A stretch of DNA of 64,000 nt from assembly GCA_023421955.1 (NCBI GenBank), contig JAEZSE010000042.1, forward strand, positions 62,001 to 126,000. The letters are read 5' to 3'. The notes beneath the pieces are model-generated. The model was given only the letters and a program-made list of their open reading frames with translations, was not told the DNA's origin and made no database searches. This document shows positions 40,864 through 49,507 of the stretch, in pieces (position 1 is the first letter of the stretch; each line of letters starts with the position of its first letter). Origin of the DNA: Bacillota bacterium. Lineage in GTDB: Bacteria > Bacillota > Clostridia > Christensenellales > UMGS416. The position numbers and the translations under genes are program-made.

Positions 40864-42864
40864 TCAGATAATGTCGGAAAACTCCATCTCCACCTTGCGG
40901 TTCAGCGTCAAGCCGTCCATCACAGGCAGCTGGATGTCATTCGACAGCTCGGTCACAGGCAATTCCACAAAGAAAATTGTGCCCTTACCCGGTTTGCTCT
41001 CAAACCAGATTCTGCCGCGCAGAAGCTCCACCAGTGCTTTTGTGAGCGCAAGGCCGATGCCGCTGCCCTCACTGGCGCGAGTGAGCGGCGTGTTCGCCTG
41101 CCGGAACCTATCGAAGATCAAGAATTGCTTTTCTAGTGGGATTCCTTCTCCGTCATCGGCAACCGAGATCAGCAGTTTGTTTGCCTCATCGGTCATCGTG
41201 ATGGCAATGTGGCCGCCGCGGCCGGTGTGCTTGATGGCGTTGGAGATCAGGTTGAGCATGATCCTGTCCAGCTTTTCCCCATCCATTGGGATGAACTGAA
41301 TATCTGAATCATCATGAAAGGTTACCCGGATGCCTCGCTGCTCGGCGAAGTCCTCCACAGACTGCAGCAGCTTGCCCATCCAACGGGGCAGATCCATCAC
41401 TTGGTAATACACCTGCATGAAACCTGCGTCCATTTTGGTCACATCCAGCAGATTGGCCACGAGCCGCAGCAGCCGGTGCGCGTTCTGGCGCATCACTGAG
41501 AGGTTTTTGATCATGTTCTCCCTATTTGGGCAATCGGCGGACTTCACCCGCATCTCGGTCATCCCGATCAGGTTCAAGATCAATGTGAGCGGCGTCTTAA
41601 ACTCATGGGAGATGTTGGTGAAGAACACGGTCATGAGCTGATTACTCCGCTTGAGCTCCTCGGCTTGCTGGAGCAGCCGCTTTTCCTGCTCAATGTATGC
41701 GGTGATATCACGCATCGCAAACGTGCAGGCATAACTGGTTGGCAGCATCTTCAACGAAAAAGAAAGCTCCACAGTCAGAAGCGTGCCGTCGCTCCTAACT
41801 GCCTCCAGCGTCAGCATGCGCGGCTCGTGGCATGCCACTATGCCCAGCTTAGCTGCATCCACCTTTTCCCGCAGCAGCTTTCGGCTTTCTTCTGTCAGCA
41901 GTGTGTCTGGGAATGATTTATTCAGGATCTTGTCTTCCCGCACATCGAACAATTTTCGCGCTATTGAGTTCGAAAATATGATCCTGTATTCATCATCCAC
42001 AATGATCACGGAGCTGGAAATCTGCTCCACGAGCGCCCGGTAATTGGACTCGGCATCCTGAAAAAACTCGATCATGATCTCAGTTGGGGATACTCCTTTG
42101 CGCCTGGCTCTCAGTACCACCTCGATCATCGAGACCAACGCGAACACGCACCCAACATACTGGCTGAGTCGCCCGGCCCAAACCAGCGGTGTATCCATCG
42201 TGCTCATTTGCGCGATGCCAAACAGGCCGACGGAAATGGATGCCAATGCCATGGCATACCAACGCAAATAACCTTGGCGAAAGCCGCTGCTTTTAAAGAA
42301 GATCGCCGCTGACGCGAAAAAGAATGCTACAGTGGACCACAGGAAAATATCACGGATACGAGAGGACCCATTCTGGTCAAAAAATGTTGGAATGAACCCT
42401 GACGCTGCCAGCCAGGACACTGCACCCACATAGAGCACCACCCCGCTTGCTGCAGCCAGGAGCCATCTGGCCAGCGTGGCTTTCTCTTGCTTTTTCTCTG
42501 GCAATTGAATAGTGGCTGCCAGCAAGTGCAAAACAGAACTGGCAAAGACGCTTAAGTTGTAAGCGGTGATGATAATGTTGTCTGAATCGGAGATGAATCG
42601 CATGATGCCAGTCAAAACAGAGCCCAATCCAAGTGCCAGCATGCCGCAACCCATCATCAGCGCCCGATTGTTGCCACTGGTGAAATAGGAATAGGCGCAA
42701 AGGATAAATACCGCAATGGGAATGAGCCCGGAAAGAGCAATGTTGCATAGCATCTGAAGAATCCAATTGCTATAGACTCTCTGTATGTCTAGCGCAAGGA
42801 AAATGAAAACGGAAAAATTACAGACCACAAAAACAGCATTCAACGGTTTTCGCAATTTCTCCAT
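40864..42864 (-). CDS. Membrane histidine kinase (MASE3-like - PAS - HisKA - HATPase)
   Basis: A 666-residue sensor kinase. About seven membrane helices (residues 8-250) in a MASE3-like arrangement, with no large extracellular domain. A PAS domain follows (about 272-390, ISSSVIIVDDEYRIIFSNS), then HisKA with phospho-acceptor His420 in NISHEFKTPL and an HATPase with NLISNAIKHT, DDGEGIP, FDRFRQ and GSGIGLAL. All catalytic boxes are present. No response regulator is encoded nearby, so it is an orphan. The signal is unknown; a hydrophobic or membrane-state ligand would suit the MASE3-like part. Confidence 0.9.
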   Translation of the reverse strand: MEKLRKPLNAVFVVCNFSVFIFLALDIQRVYSNWILQMLCNIALSGLIPIAVFILCAYSYFTSGNNRALMMGCGMLALGLGSVLTGIMRFISDSDNIIITAYNLSVFASSVLHLLAATIQLPEKKQEKATLARWLLAAASGVVLYVGAVSWLAASGFIPTFFDQNGSSRIRDIFLWSTVAFFFASAAIFFKSSGFRQGYLRWYAMALASISVGLFGIAQMSTMDTPLVWAGRLSQYVGCVFALVSMIEVVLRARRKGVSPTEIMIEFFQDAESNYRALVEQISSSVIIVDDEYRIIFSNSIARKLFDVREDKILNKSFPDTLLTEESRKLLREKVDAAKLGIVACHEPRMLTLEAVRSDGTLLTVELSFSLKMLPTSYACTFAMRDITAYIEQEKRLLQQAEELKRSNQLMTVFFTNISHEFKTPLTLILNLIGMTEMRVKSADCPNRENMIKNLSVMRQNAHRLLRLVANLLDVTKMDAGFMQVYYQVMDLPRWMGKLLQSVEDFAEQRGIRVTFHDDSDIQFIPMDGEKLDRIMLNLISNAIKHTGRGGHIAITMTDEANKLLISVADDGEGIPLEKQFLIFDRFRQANTPLTRASEGSGIGLALTKALVELLRGRIWFESKPGKGTIFFVELPVTELSNDIQLPVMDGLTLNRKVEMEFSDII

Positions 42865-42914
42865 ATTTACCTCAACGAATAATAAGATATGACAGAAGCT
42901 GAAAATACAATAGC

Positions 42915-42942
42915 ATTATATAGGATTGTCACAAAACATCAA
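42915..42942 (-). promoter_or_regulatory. Predicted promoter of the histidine kinase gene
   Basis: On the minus strand TTGATG (42942-42937), 16-nt spacer, TATAAT (42920-42915). The rest of the 262-nt gap to the next gene (42865-43126) is AT-rich; a TATACT at 43080 may serve the plus-strand gene. Confidence 0.55.
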
Positions 42943-43126
42943 GCAACAAATGTTATCGTTAACCATGTGGAGCACCACGAGTTTTGTCGTAATTTGTCAT
43001 CAATCATCATAAGAAATCATGATGTGGTCTGGAAAAAACTGGTGTGCGTGGAGTCACCAACGATTCAGCCTTTTTTGTTTATACTAAGCACGAAGCTGAA
43101 CCGCCAACGAAAGCCAGGTGATCTGA

Positions 43127-44023
43127 ATGGAACGTTATGATGTGATTGTGATTGGAAAAGGGCCGGCAGGTTTGTCTGCTGCGGTGTATACTGCCAGGGC
43201 CAATTTGAAAACTCTTGTGTTGGGCAAGGACGGTGGCTCGCTGGAAAAGGCTGGAGAAATTGAAAATTACTTCGGTTTTGCCCAGCCTGTGAGCGGCAGC
43301 CAGCTCCTTCAGGCTGGCCGGGAGCAAGCAACCCGGCTTGGGGCAGTGCTGCTGGACGATGAAGTAACCTCGGTGGATTTTGGTAACGGCTATGTGGTGC
43401 GCACGCAATCCGGTGAATATGAAGCACCGGCGTTGTTGATCGCCACAGGCAAGGCACCCAAAAGGCCTGTGTTGCCCGGCGTGAGGGAGTTTGAAGGGCG
43501 GGGCGTGAGCTATTGCACCACCTGCGACGGCTTTTTCTATAAGGGGAAAAAAGTTGGTGTGCTTGGTAACGGCAACTTTGCCGTGCAGGAGGCGCAGGAG
43601 CTACAGCATTTCACCAATGACATTACGATCTATACCAACGGCAAGGAGCCTTCCTTCACCGGCGAATACGTTGAAAAGGCTGGTGCATTCCGGTTGGATA
43701 AAAGCCCGGTGGCGAAGTTGGCCGGCGATGACAAGCTATCCCAGATCTTGACCGCAGAGGGCGAGAAACCGTTGGATGGCTTGTTTGTGGCGCTGGGTTC
43801 GGCATCCAGCGTGGACTTCGCCACCAAGCTTGGGGTGGAGACGCTGGATGGCTCCATCGTTGTGGATAAACAGCAACGGACCAACCTGGAGGGCGTCTAT
43901 GCCGCCGGCGACTGCTGCGGGGGGTTCAAGCAGATCTCCACTGCCGTGGGCCAGGGCGCCGAGGCCGCCAACAGCATCATCGAATTCGTCCGCCAGAAGA
44001 AGCGGGATTTGGTCACGACCTAA
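43127..44023 (+). CDS. Thioredoxin reductase-like flavoprotein, NADPH motif altered
   Basis: A 298-residue FAD-dependent disulfide reductase. FAD loop GKGPAGLSAAVYTAR (10-24), redox-active pair Cys130-Cys133 in YCTTCDGFF, and the C-terminal FAD motif YAAGDCCGGFKQIS. The dinucleotide site reads GNGNFAVQEA, and the HRR-type arginines that bind the NADPH phosphate in normal thioredoxin reductases are absent (the position reads TIYTNGKE). It may use NADH, or ferredoxin as in the clostridial ferredoxin-dependent flavin thioredoxin reductases. No thioredoxin gene is adjacent. No terminator seen behind it; the gap 44024-44135 shows nothing I recognise. Confidence 0.85.
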   Translation: MERYDVIVIGKGPAGLSAAVYTARANLKTLVLGKDGGSLEKAGEIENYFGFAQPVSGSQLLQAGREQATRLGAVLLDDEVTSVDFGNGYVVRTQSGEYEAPALLIATGKAPKRPVLPGVREFEGRGVSYCTTCDGFFYKGKKVGVLGNGNFAVQEAQELQHFTNDITIYTNGKEPSFTGEYVEKAGAFRLDKSPVAKLAGDDKLSQILTAEGEKPLDGLFVALGSASSVDFATKLGVETLDGSIVVDKQQRTNLEGVYAAGDCCGGFKQISTAVGQGAEAANSIIEFVRQKKRDLVTT

Positions 44024-44135
44024 CGTTATGATTGCGTATGACTTTTGATTTGAAGCCGACAGCCGATTCATTCGGCGGAGGCTCCCAGGTGCTATTACGG
44101 CAGATGCAGCAAACCCACCCGAAGGTGTAGGCGAA

Positions 44136-45233
44136 TCAGCGCAGCGGCCCATCAGTCGGCTTTGGTTTGTTCTTCTTATTGAAACCCAGCCCGTTGCAAT
44201 ATACAGGAGCGGATGGATCTGGCACGGCAGAGTTCACCCCGATCATCAGCAGGTCGGGCAGCGAGCGCTGTTCGCCGTTGTCCTCGCCGGGGGCTTGCTT
44301 GTAGAGCTGCTCACCCATAAACACAATCGTGGAGGAATGGCCGCCGTCCAGGTTATAGGCCACCTTGCAGCCGTGTTCCACAAAGAGGTTTGCCAGCTGC
44401 GTCAGGCTCACACCCACATGGTTGACGATGATGATGTAGTGGCCCTTTTCCACCATGCCGATGCTAGCCCGCCAGTTGTGGTTGCGGAGCTTGTGGGTGG
44501 CCACAGACTTGTGCACCTTGCCGTCTTTCACCAGGATCGGCCCAAAGGCAAAGGAGTCCTTCACACCCATTTCCAGCAGCTGCTTGGCGGTCACCTCACC
44601 TGGCTCATACACCTTAAGCTCCCCGTCGGGCATCACAGCCAACGTTGGGGCTTGTTTTTTATCATGGTAAACCTTGCCGCCCCGGATCATCACTCCCTTG
44701 GGGTTACCGGAGTGGGTCACATAATCACCGGTAATCCCCAGCACGGCGTCGTTTTGTCTGGCGATCAGATAGGGCAGTGCCTTTTTCCTGCCCCTGGTGT
44801 CGTTGTAAGCAAAACCACCGAAGGGCAGTGGCCCCCGAGTGAAGATTTCGGCATAAAAATACGGGGTTTTTCCCAGCTTTTTAAGCTCAATGTGCACGTT
44901 CACTGTTTCATCTTTGTAGTCCCAGGGCCCCTTGTCCTGGTTGGGTACTGTTACCCACGCCCCGTCAGTCGTAAAGTGCTCTGCCCAAGGGTCGGGCGTG
45001 GCGGTGGGAGTTAGATCGGGAGTGGGGGAGGGGGTTGCCGTGGGAGACGGTGAGGGCGTCGGGCTGGCTGTGGGGGAAGGCGAAGGCGTTGCCGTCGGAT
45101 TGACGGTGGTGTTTTGTGTTGTGGCGGCTGTCGGGCTTGTGCTGTGCCCCGGCTCAGCCAGTGCCGAGCAGCCGGCGAGCATTGCCAGAATCAATGGCGC
45201 GGTCAGCGCGCGGGTGACTTTTTGTTTGGTCAT
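44136..45233 (-). CDS. Phosphodiester glycosidase domain lipoprotein
   Basis: A 365-residue secreted lipoprotein. The signal peptide ends in a lipobox LAGC (about residues 19-22). A Thr/Ser/Pro-rich spacer follows (about 30-90), encoded by short repeats. The rest is a phosphodiester glycosidase (NAGPA, formerly DUF2233) domain: GVMIRGGKVY, FAFGPILVKDGKV, NWRASIGMVEKGHYIIIV and YNLDGGHSSTIVFMGE. Such domains cleave GlcNAc-1-phosphodiesters, for example in wall polymers or exopolysaccharide. I chose ATG 45233 (GGAG site) over ATG 45251. The upstream gap 45252-45483 shows nothing else I can name. Confidence 0.87.
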   Translation of the reverse strand: MTKQKVTRALTAPLILAMLAGCSALAEPGHSTSPTAATTQNTTVNPTATPSPSPTASPTPSPSPTATPSPTPDLTPTATPDPWAEHFTTDGAWVTVPNQDKGPWDYKDETVNVHIELKKLGKTPYFYAEIFTRGPLPFGGFAYNDTRGRKKALPYLIARQNDAVLGITGDYVTHSGNPKGVMIRGGKVYHDKKQAPTLAVMPDGELKVYEPGEVTAKQLLEMGVKDSFAFGPILVKDGKVHKSVATHKLRNHNWRASIGMVEKGHYIIIVNHVGVSLTQLANLFVEHGCKVAYNLDGGHSSTIVFMGEQLYKQAPGEDNGEQRSLPDLLMIGVNSAVPDPSAPVYCNGLGFNKKNKPKPTDGPLR

Positions 45234-45483
45234 GAATGATGCTCCGATCATGAATGATTGCGTGGATTATGACGCGTGTAATGGGCCGGTAGTTCCGATG
45301 CAGAACATTGGCTTGCATAGGAATACTTGCCAGCCTTGTTTTCTCATAGGGATATTCACACCGGATCAGTATATATATACACAATGGAATATCAATAGCG
45401 ATGAAAGAGGTAATGATTTGAAGTTTGAGCAGTATCTGGTGAAAGGTTCACTTTAAGCTTCGTGCAGCGAAACTTTGATATGT

Positions 45484-46155
45484 CTAGTTCAGTTTTCTGG
45501 CTGTTTTTAGAAATTCTTGTATAATTTGGTTTTCCTTTTCCTCCACTGCTCCGCCCCGACCCAACCGGTCGCACAACCCCAGCAGCGCCACCTCACCGGT
45601 GTCTGTGTGATTGCGCATGCCCTCCAGATCGGCCTGCGGAAGCCCCTTTTCCACATAGAGGATCTGCATGTGGTATAGGATTAACCCGCAAACACGCTCA
45701 ATGAATGCTTTGTCTTCAGTAAATTCCCTCAGGAATTCCCGTGCAAGCCCGGTGCCCACCTTGTCGTGGTCGTAGCTGGTGAGCCTGCCTTTGCGCATTT
45801 TGGTGGTGGGCGCCTTTCCCACGTCGTGCAGCAGCGCCGCCCAGAGGAATGCCCTGGGATCATTACTTTCCACTTTGCGCTTCGCTGCCTCGTCCACCAC
45901 CATCAGTGTGTGGTTCCACACCGACCCCTCCGGGTGGTGCTTCGGCGACTGCGGCGTGGCGCGAAGCGCAAGGAGCATCGAAAAGGGAAACTCTTTAAAC
46001 CGGCTGTCTTTCCGCGTTGTGTTTAGCCACACTGAAGGCGCTTCGTCCTGCAGCAGATGCTGCTCAATTTCATAGAATAGCGTCACCCTGCCGTTATGGC
46101 TGCCGCCGGCCGCCGCGTGCTTCTGCCTGGTTTGGTTGTTCGTTTGCTCACTCAT
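45484..46155 (-). CDS. HD domain phosphohydrolase
   Basis: A 223-residue HD-domain protein. The metal-binding residues are visible in VWNHTLMVVDE, ALLHDVGKAPTT (the HD pair), YDHDKVG and LILYHMQ. This resembles the HD domains attached to CCA-adding enzymes and stand-alone HDIG phosphohydrolases, but without a nucleotidyltransferase part. The substrate is unknown; 2',3'-cyclic or nucleotide phosphates are typical. Divergent from the hydrogenase-like gene. Confidence 0.83.
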   Translation of the reverse strand: MSEQTNNQTRQKHAAAGGSHNGRVTLFYEIEQHLLQDEAPSVWLNTTRKDSRFKEFPFSMLLALRATPQSPKHHPEGSVWNHTLMVVDEAAKRKVESNDPRAFLWAALLHDVGKAPTTKMRKGRLTSYDHDKVGTGLAREFLREFTEDKAFIERVCGLILYHMQILYVEKGLPQADLEGMRNHTDTGEVALLGLCDRLGRGGAVEEKENQIIQEFLKTARKLN

Positions 46156-46210
46156 GGGTGTAACATGGATGGGAACTACCGATGCTATGCAAAAAGTTGT
46201 TTACCAGCGT

Positions 46211-46239
46211 TTGCCTGCTGGCACTGGATATGTTAGGAT
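46211..46239 (+). promoter_or_regulatory. Predicted promoter of the [FeFe] hydrogenase-like gene
   Basis: TTGCCT (46211-46216), 17-nt spacer, TAGGAT (46234-46239), 43 nt upstream of the ATG at 46283. Confidence 0.45.
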
Positions 46240-46282
46240 ACTTTTGCACAGCCTGGCAAAATTCACCGAAATGAGGGTTATC

Positions 46283-47554
46283 ATGGATCGGTATAACAAG
46301 CTATACCATGAGCTGATCAAGGCCGCTGCCGACAACCATTTGGAGCAGACTGTGAGAGAGCTGCAAGGCAACCCCGAAGCCGCCGAAGCTGGCTTGGAGC
46401 AATTGCTGCATCCTGAACACGAAGCACCGGTAGTGAAGCTGCCCGGTGATTGTGACTGTGATTCCGAACACCCGGTGAATTGCCAACTGAGCTGCTTGTT
46501 TTCTGCCATCAAGCGCGACGAGCATGGCAAGATCATCATATCCACGCAGGACTGCGTGGGCTGTGCCGACTGCATTGAAAGTTGCGTGGAGGGCAAATTC
46601 CAGGAGCGGCACGACTTGCTGCCCATCTTTGAGACGCTGCGCGAGGGCCGCGTGCCTGTCTATGCAATGGTCGCACCGGCCTTCATCGGCCAGTTTTCCG
46701 AAGAGGTGACTGTGGGCAAGCTCCGCCACGCCTTCAAGAAGATGGGCTTCCAGGGCATGGTGGAGGTGGCGCTGTTTGCCGATATCCTGACCCTCAAGGA
46801 AGCACTGGAGTTTGACCGGCTCATCAAGGATGAAAAGGATTTCTTGCTCACCAGCTGCTGCTGCCCCATCTGGGTGGCAATGATCCGCCGGGTCTACAGC
46901 ACGCTGGCCAGCCACATCCCGCCGTCAGTCTCGCCGATGGTGGCCTGCGGCCGGGCCATCAAGAAGCTGCACCCGGAGGCAAAGACCGTGTTCATCGGCC
47001 CCTGCCTGGCCAAAAAAGCCGAGGCAAAGGAGCCGGACATCGCCGACGCCGTGGATGTGGTGCTCACCTTTCAGGAGGTGGAGGAAATCCTCAACATCAT
47101 GGAGATCGATGTGGCGGCGCTGCCCGACGAGGAGCGCGACCATTCCAGCACCGCAGGGCGCATTTATGCCCGCACCGGCGGTGTGAGCCGGGCGGTGGAA
47201 GAAACGCTGGTGAAGCTGAAAGGCCACCGGGACATCCCTTTGCGGGCCACACAAGCCGAGGGCGTGAAGGGCTGCAAGGCGCTGCTGGAGCGGGTGCAGG
47301 CTGGCGACATCGACGCCAACTTCCTGGAGGGCATGGGGTGCGTCGGCGGCTGCGTGGGCGGCCCCAAGGCGATGATTGACCGGGAACTGGGCAGGCAACA
47401 TGTGAATAATTATGGGGAGACGGCAAGCTATGCCACACCGGTGGACAACCCCTACACCTTTGAGTTTTTGAAAAGGCTGGGGTATGACTCGGTGGAGAGC
47501 CTGATGGGCGAGGACAGCATGTTTGCCAGGGAGTTTGGGCAGGGGAAAAGTTGA
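46283..47554 (+). CDS. Small [FeFe] hydrogenase-like protein
   Basis: A 423-residue protein. Two N-terminal cysteine clusters, 57/59/67/71 and 91/94/97/101 (CVGCADCIESC), could hold iron-sulfur clusters. The H-cluster motifs are present in variant form: L1 TSCCCPIW (190-197), L2 IGPCLAKKAE (238-247), L3 EGMGCVGGCVGG (349-360). The short L1-L3 core without the usual MAC-x2-GC wording points to the less-studied group C/D hydrogenases. Catalysis of H2 turnover is possible but a sensory role is as likely. No HydE/F/G maturase or electron partner is nearby. I chose ATG 46283 (GAGGG upstream); the frame is open to 46136. Confidence 0.85.
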   Translation: MDRYNKLYHELIKAAADNHLEQTVRELQGNPEAAEAGLEQLLHPEHEAPVVKLPGDCDCDSEHPVNCQLSCLFSAIKRDEHGKIIISTQDCVGCADCIESCVEGKFQERHDLLPIFETLREGRVPVYAMVAPAFIGQFSEEVTVGKLRHAFKKMGFQGMVEVALFADILTLKEALEFDRLIKDEKDFLLTSCCCPIWVAMIRRVYSTLASHIPPSVSPMVACGRAIKKLHPEAKTVFIGPCLAKKAEAKEPDIADAVDVVLTFQEVEEILNIMEIDVAALPDEERDHSSTAGRIYARTGGVSRAVEETLVKLKGHRDIPLRATQAEGVKGCKALLERVQAGDIDANFLEGMGCVGGCVGGPKAMIDRELGRQHVNNYGETASYATPVDNPYTFEFLKRLGYDSVESLMGEDSMFAREFGQGKS

Positions 47555-47559
47555 TCCGG

Positions 47560-49344
47560 CTACGGACCAACTTTCCTTAACAGGATTCCCCAGTCTTTTT
47601 CGTTCGGGAAGTCCGGCAAACGCAGGCGGCAGCGGCAATCCGCTGCAATGGCCTTGACGGTTGCATCCTCCATCCACTTTCCTTCGCGGGGGTCAAACCA
47701 CAGCAGTTCATATTCCGCGCCATATTCCAGGCCGCGGACATCCACCCTGGGGCAATGTGCTTCGCAATAGAGCAGCAGCGTGCTGTAATCCCCGGTTCTG
47801 GCGCAATAGGCCCAGCCGTGGAACCCCTGTGGGTCGCCCGCCTTGTTTGGTGTGACAAGCTCCACATCGGGAATCAGTTCTGCGTAGCGCCCGTCCAACG
47901 GCTGCAGGAAGGCGTTGACGTGTTGCACCTGCGAGCCGGAGGAATACCCCAATGCATCCCAGATCTTGAATGTGGACTCCGGCTCAATGTCGCCGCCCCA
48001 CATGCCGTTTGCGCCGTAGAAATAGCCCGCCAGCCCGCCGGAGAGCAGGCTGCCATACAATCCGCTGCGAAACCGGTAGTTCGCTTCCAGGCAGTCTGGA
48101 TACACGCGGACGTCGTCCGGACCGCCGCCAAACATATCGCCGGGATAATAGGGCTCGCCGTTCAGCGCGGGGACCGGGTCTTTGAGCTGATGGATTTGCG
48201 TCAGATACCAATATTGGTCATGCACGCGGTCGAAATTGCCGATCTGATGAAAGCCAAGCCATCGGGCCACATCGGTGTGGCCGAAATCCGCCAGTGTCGT
48301 GCCATTGGCGTTGCAGCCGCAGATGGTGCCGAACGGCGGCTTGCCATGCCGGTCAATGGCCAGGTTGATCGGCTCGTTGTAGTCCCTGCCGGGGATGGAC
48401 GCCTGGTCATAATCATAATGGATCGGGCTGTAGAGGCAATTGTTTGTTTGGTATCGTGCGAAAAGATATTGCACATATCGCGCGAAGGAGCCCGGCCAGG
48501 AGTAGTATTTCTTCCACGCCGTGCTGCAATCGCGGCGGACCGTTTCCATAAACACGGTGATGCCCTGGGAGTTCAGCCAGTTCATCTTTTTGTCCAGGTC
48601 CTGAAAATAGAGGGGGTTCACCCGCTCCATGTCGGGATACACCTGCTCGTAGCCGGGGGTTTTCCCAGGAAACAGGAAGGGCCGCTCGCCGTTGTCGCTG
48701 TGCATGTCCTTAATGGAATATTCGTCAGACTTTTTGCTGATGCCAGGGGTTCTCCACCCGTCGCGCAGCACGGTGCCATCCTCCAGCGCGATGCGGCTGG
48801 GATGCCCGTCATCCTGCCAGCCGACGAACGCGGAGATCGTGGCGATGGCGTTGAACCCCTGCTGCTTGCGCACGCGGATGACATCCTTCAATCCAAGACC
48901 GGGGCCAATTGGGCGGGGAGTCTCGTCATCATACAATGGGTACCGATGGGTAAACGCCGCCCAGACAGTGTCCGCCAGGATGTAGACGGGGGTGCCGTCG
49001 GAATACATGAAACCGTGCTGGTTTGGCGTCGCCACCACCATGCCGCGGCGGCAGGGGTTTTCCTGCTTTTCCTCTTCCGCCCAGCCGATGGCAGAAAAGG
49101 AGCCGCTGGCGCCGTTCAGCCCGGGGTCTTGCGTATTGCTGCCGACTGTATAGGCCCAGTCGCCCGCGCAGGTCGCACAGATCCGGATGCGGAACGTATT
49201 GCCGCCATCCCAGAAGCCGAAGCAGCGCTTTAGGAACCCCGGCCCGGTCAGGTCTGCCCATACGTCCACCTGCATATAGGGGTTTTCATACTCGTGTTGC
49301 GCGGTCAGCGTGATCTCCACCGTTTCCCAAACGTGCTTTTGCAT
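47560..49344 (-). CDS. DUF5060-DUF4038 glycoside hydrolase (GH140-like)
   Basis: A 594-residue protein. Residues about 5-85 match DUF5060, a beta domain (WETVEITLTAQHEYENPYMQ), followed by a large DUF4038 / GH140-type TIM barrel (about 95-470: YILADTVWAAFTHRY, QQGFNAIATISAFVGW, YDQASIPGRDYNEP) and a C-terminal beta domain. The best known relatives remove apiose from rhamnogalacturonan II; the substrate here is not certain. No signal peptide is seen. ATG 49344 with AGGAG was preferred to upstream in-frame starts. Confidence 0.82.
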   Translation of the reverse strand: MQKHVWETVEITLTAQHEYENPYMQVDVWADLTGPGFLKRCFGFWDGGNTFRIRICATCAGDWAYTVGSNTQDPGLNGASGSFSAIGWAEEEKQENPCRRGMVVATPNQHGFMYSDGTPVYILADTVWAAFTHRYPLYDDETPRPIGPGLGLKDVIRVRKQQGFNAIATISAFVGWQDDGHPSRIALEDGTVLRDGWRTPGISKKSDEYSIKDMHSDNGERPFLFPGKTPGYEQVYPDMERVNPLYFQDLDKKMNWLNSQGITVFMETVRRDCSTAWKKYYSWPGSFARYVQYLFARYQTNNCLYSPIHYDYDQASIPGRDYNEPINLAIDRHGKPPFGTICGCNANGTTLADFGHTDVARWLGFHQIGNFDRVHDQYWYLTQIHQLKDPVPALNGEPYYPGDMFGGGPDDVRVYPDCLEANYRFRSGLYGSLLSGGLAGYFYGANGMWGGDIEPESTFKIWDALGYSSGSQVQHVNAFLQPLDGRYAELIPDVELVTPNKAGDPQGFHGWAYCARTGDYSTLLLYCEAHCPRVDVRGLEYGAEYELLWFDPREGKWMEDATVKAIAADCRCRLRLPDFPNEKDWGILLRKVGP

Positions 49345-49507
49345 CTGTTTTCTCCTGCTGGTTGAATGTGGCTGCGACATGTTTATTTTAGCATAGTTCT
49401 GCGTGGCATGGTCAGTGCATTGGCCATAGGGAGGAAGATGTAATCGGGGGGAGGGATAAGCTTTTAGTTGTAACGGGTAGGTATAAGGTGATTTAGCTAT
49501 CTGTTAA

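Noticed and set aside
44024..44135. GC-rich gap behind the thioredoxin reductase-like gene, considered as an SRP or tRNA-like RNA
   Set aside because: It lacks the SRP GGAAG core and any tRNA T-arm, and has no promoter or terminator of its own.
47755..49233. A 492-codon plus-strand frame opposite the GH140-like gene
   Set aside because: Antisense shadow of a recognised enzyme, with no ribosome binding site.
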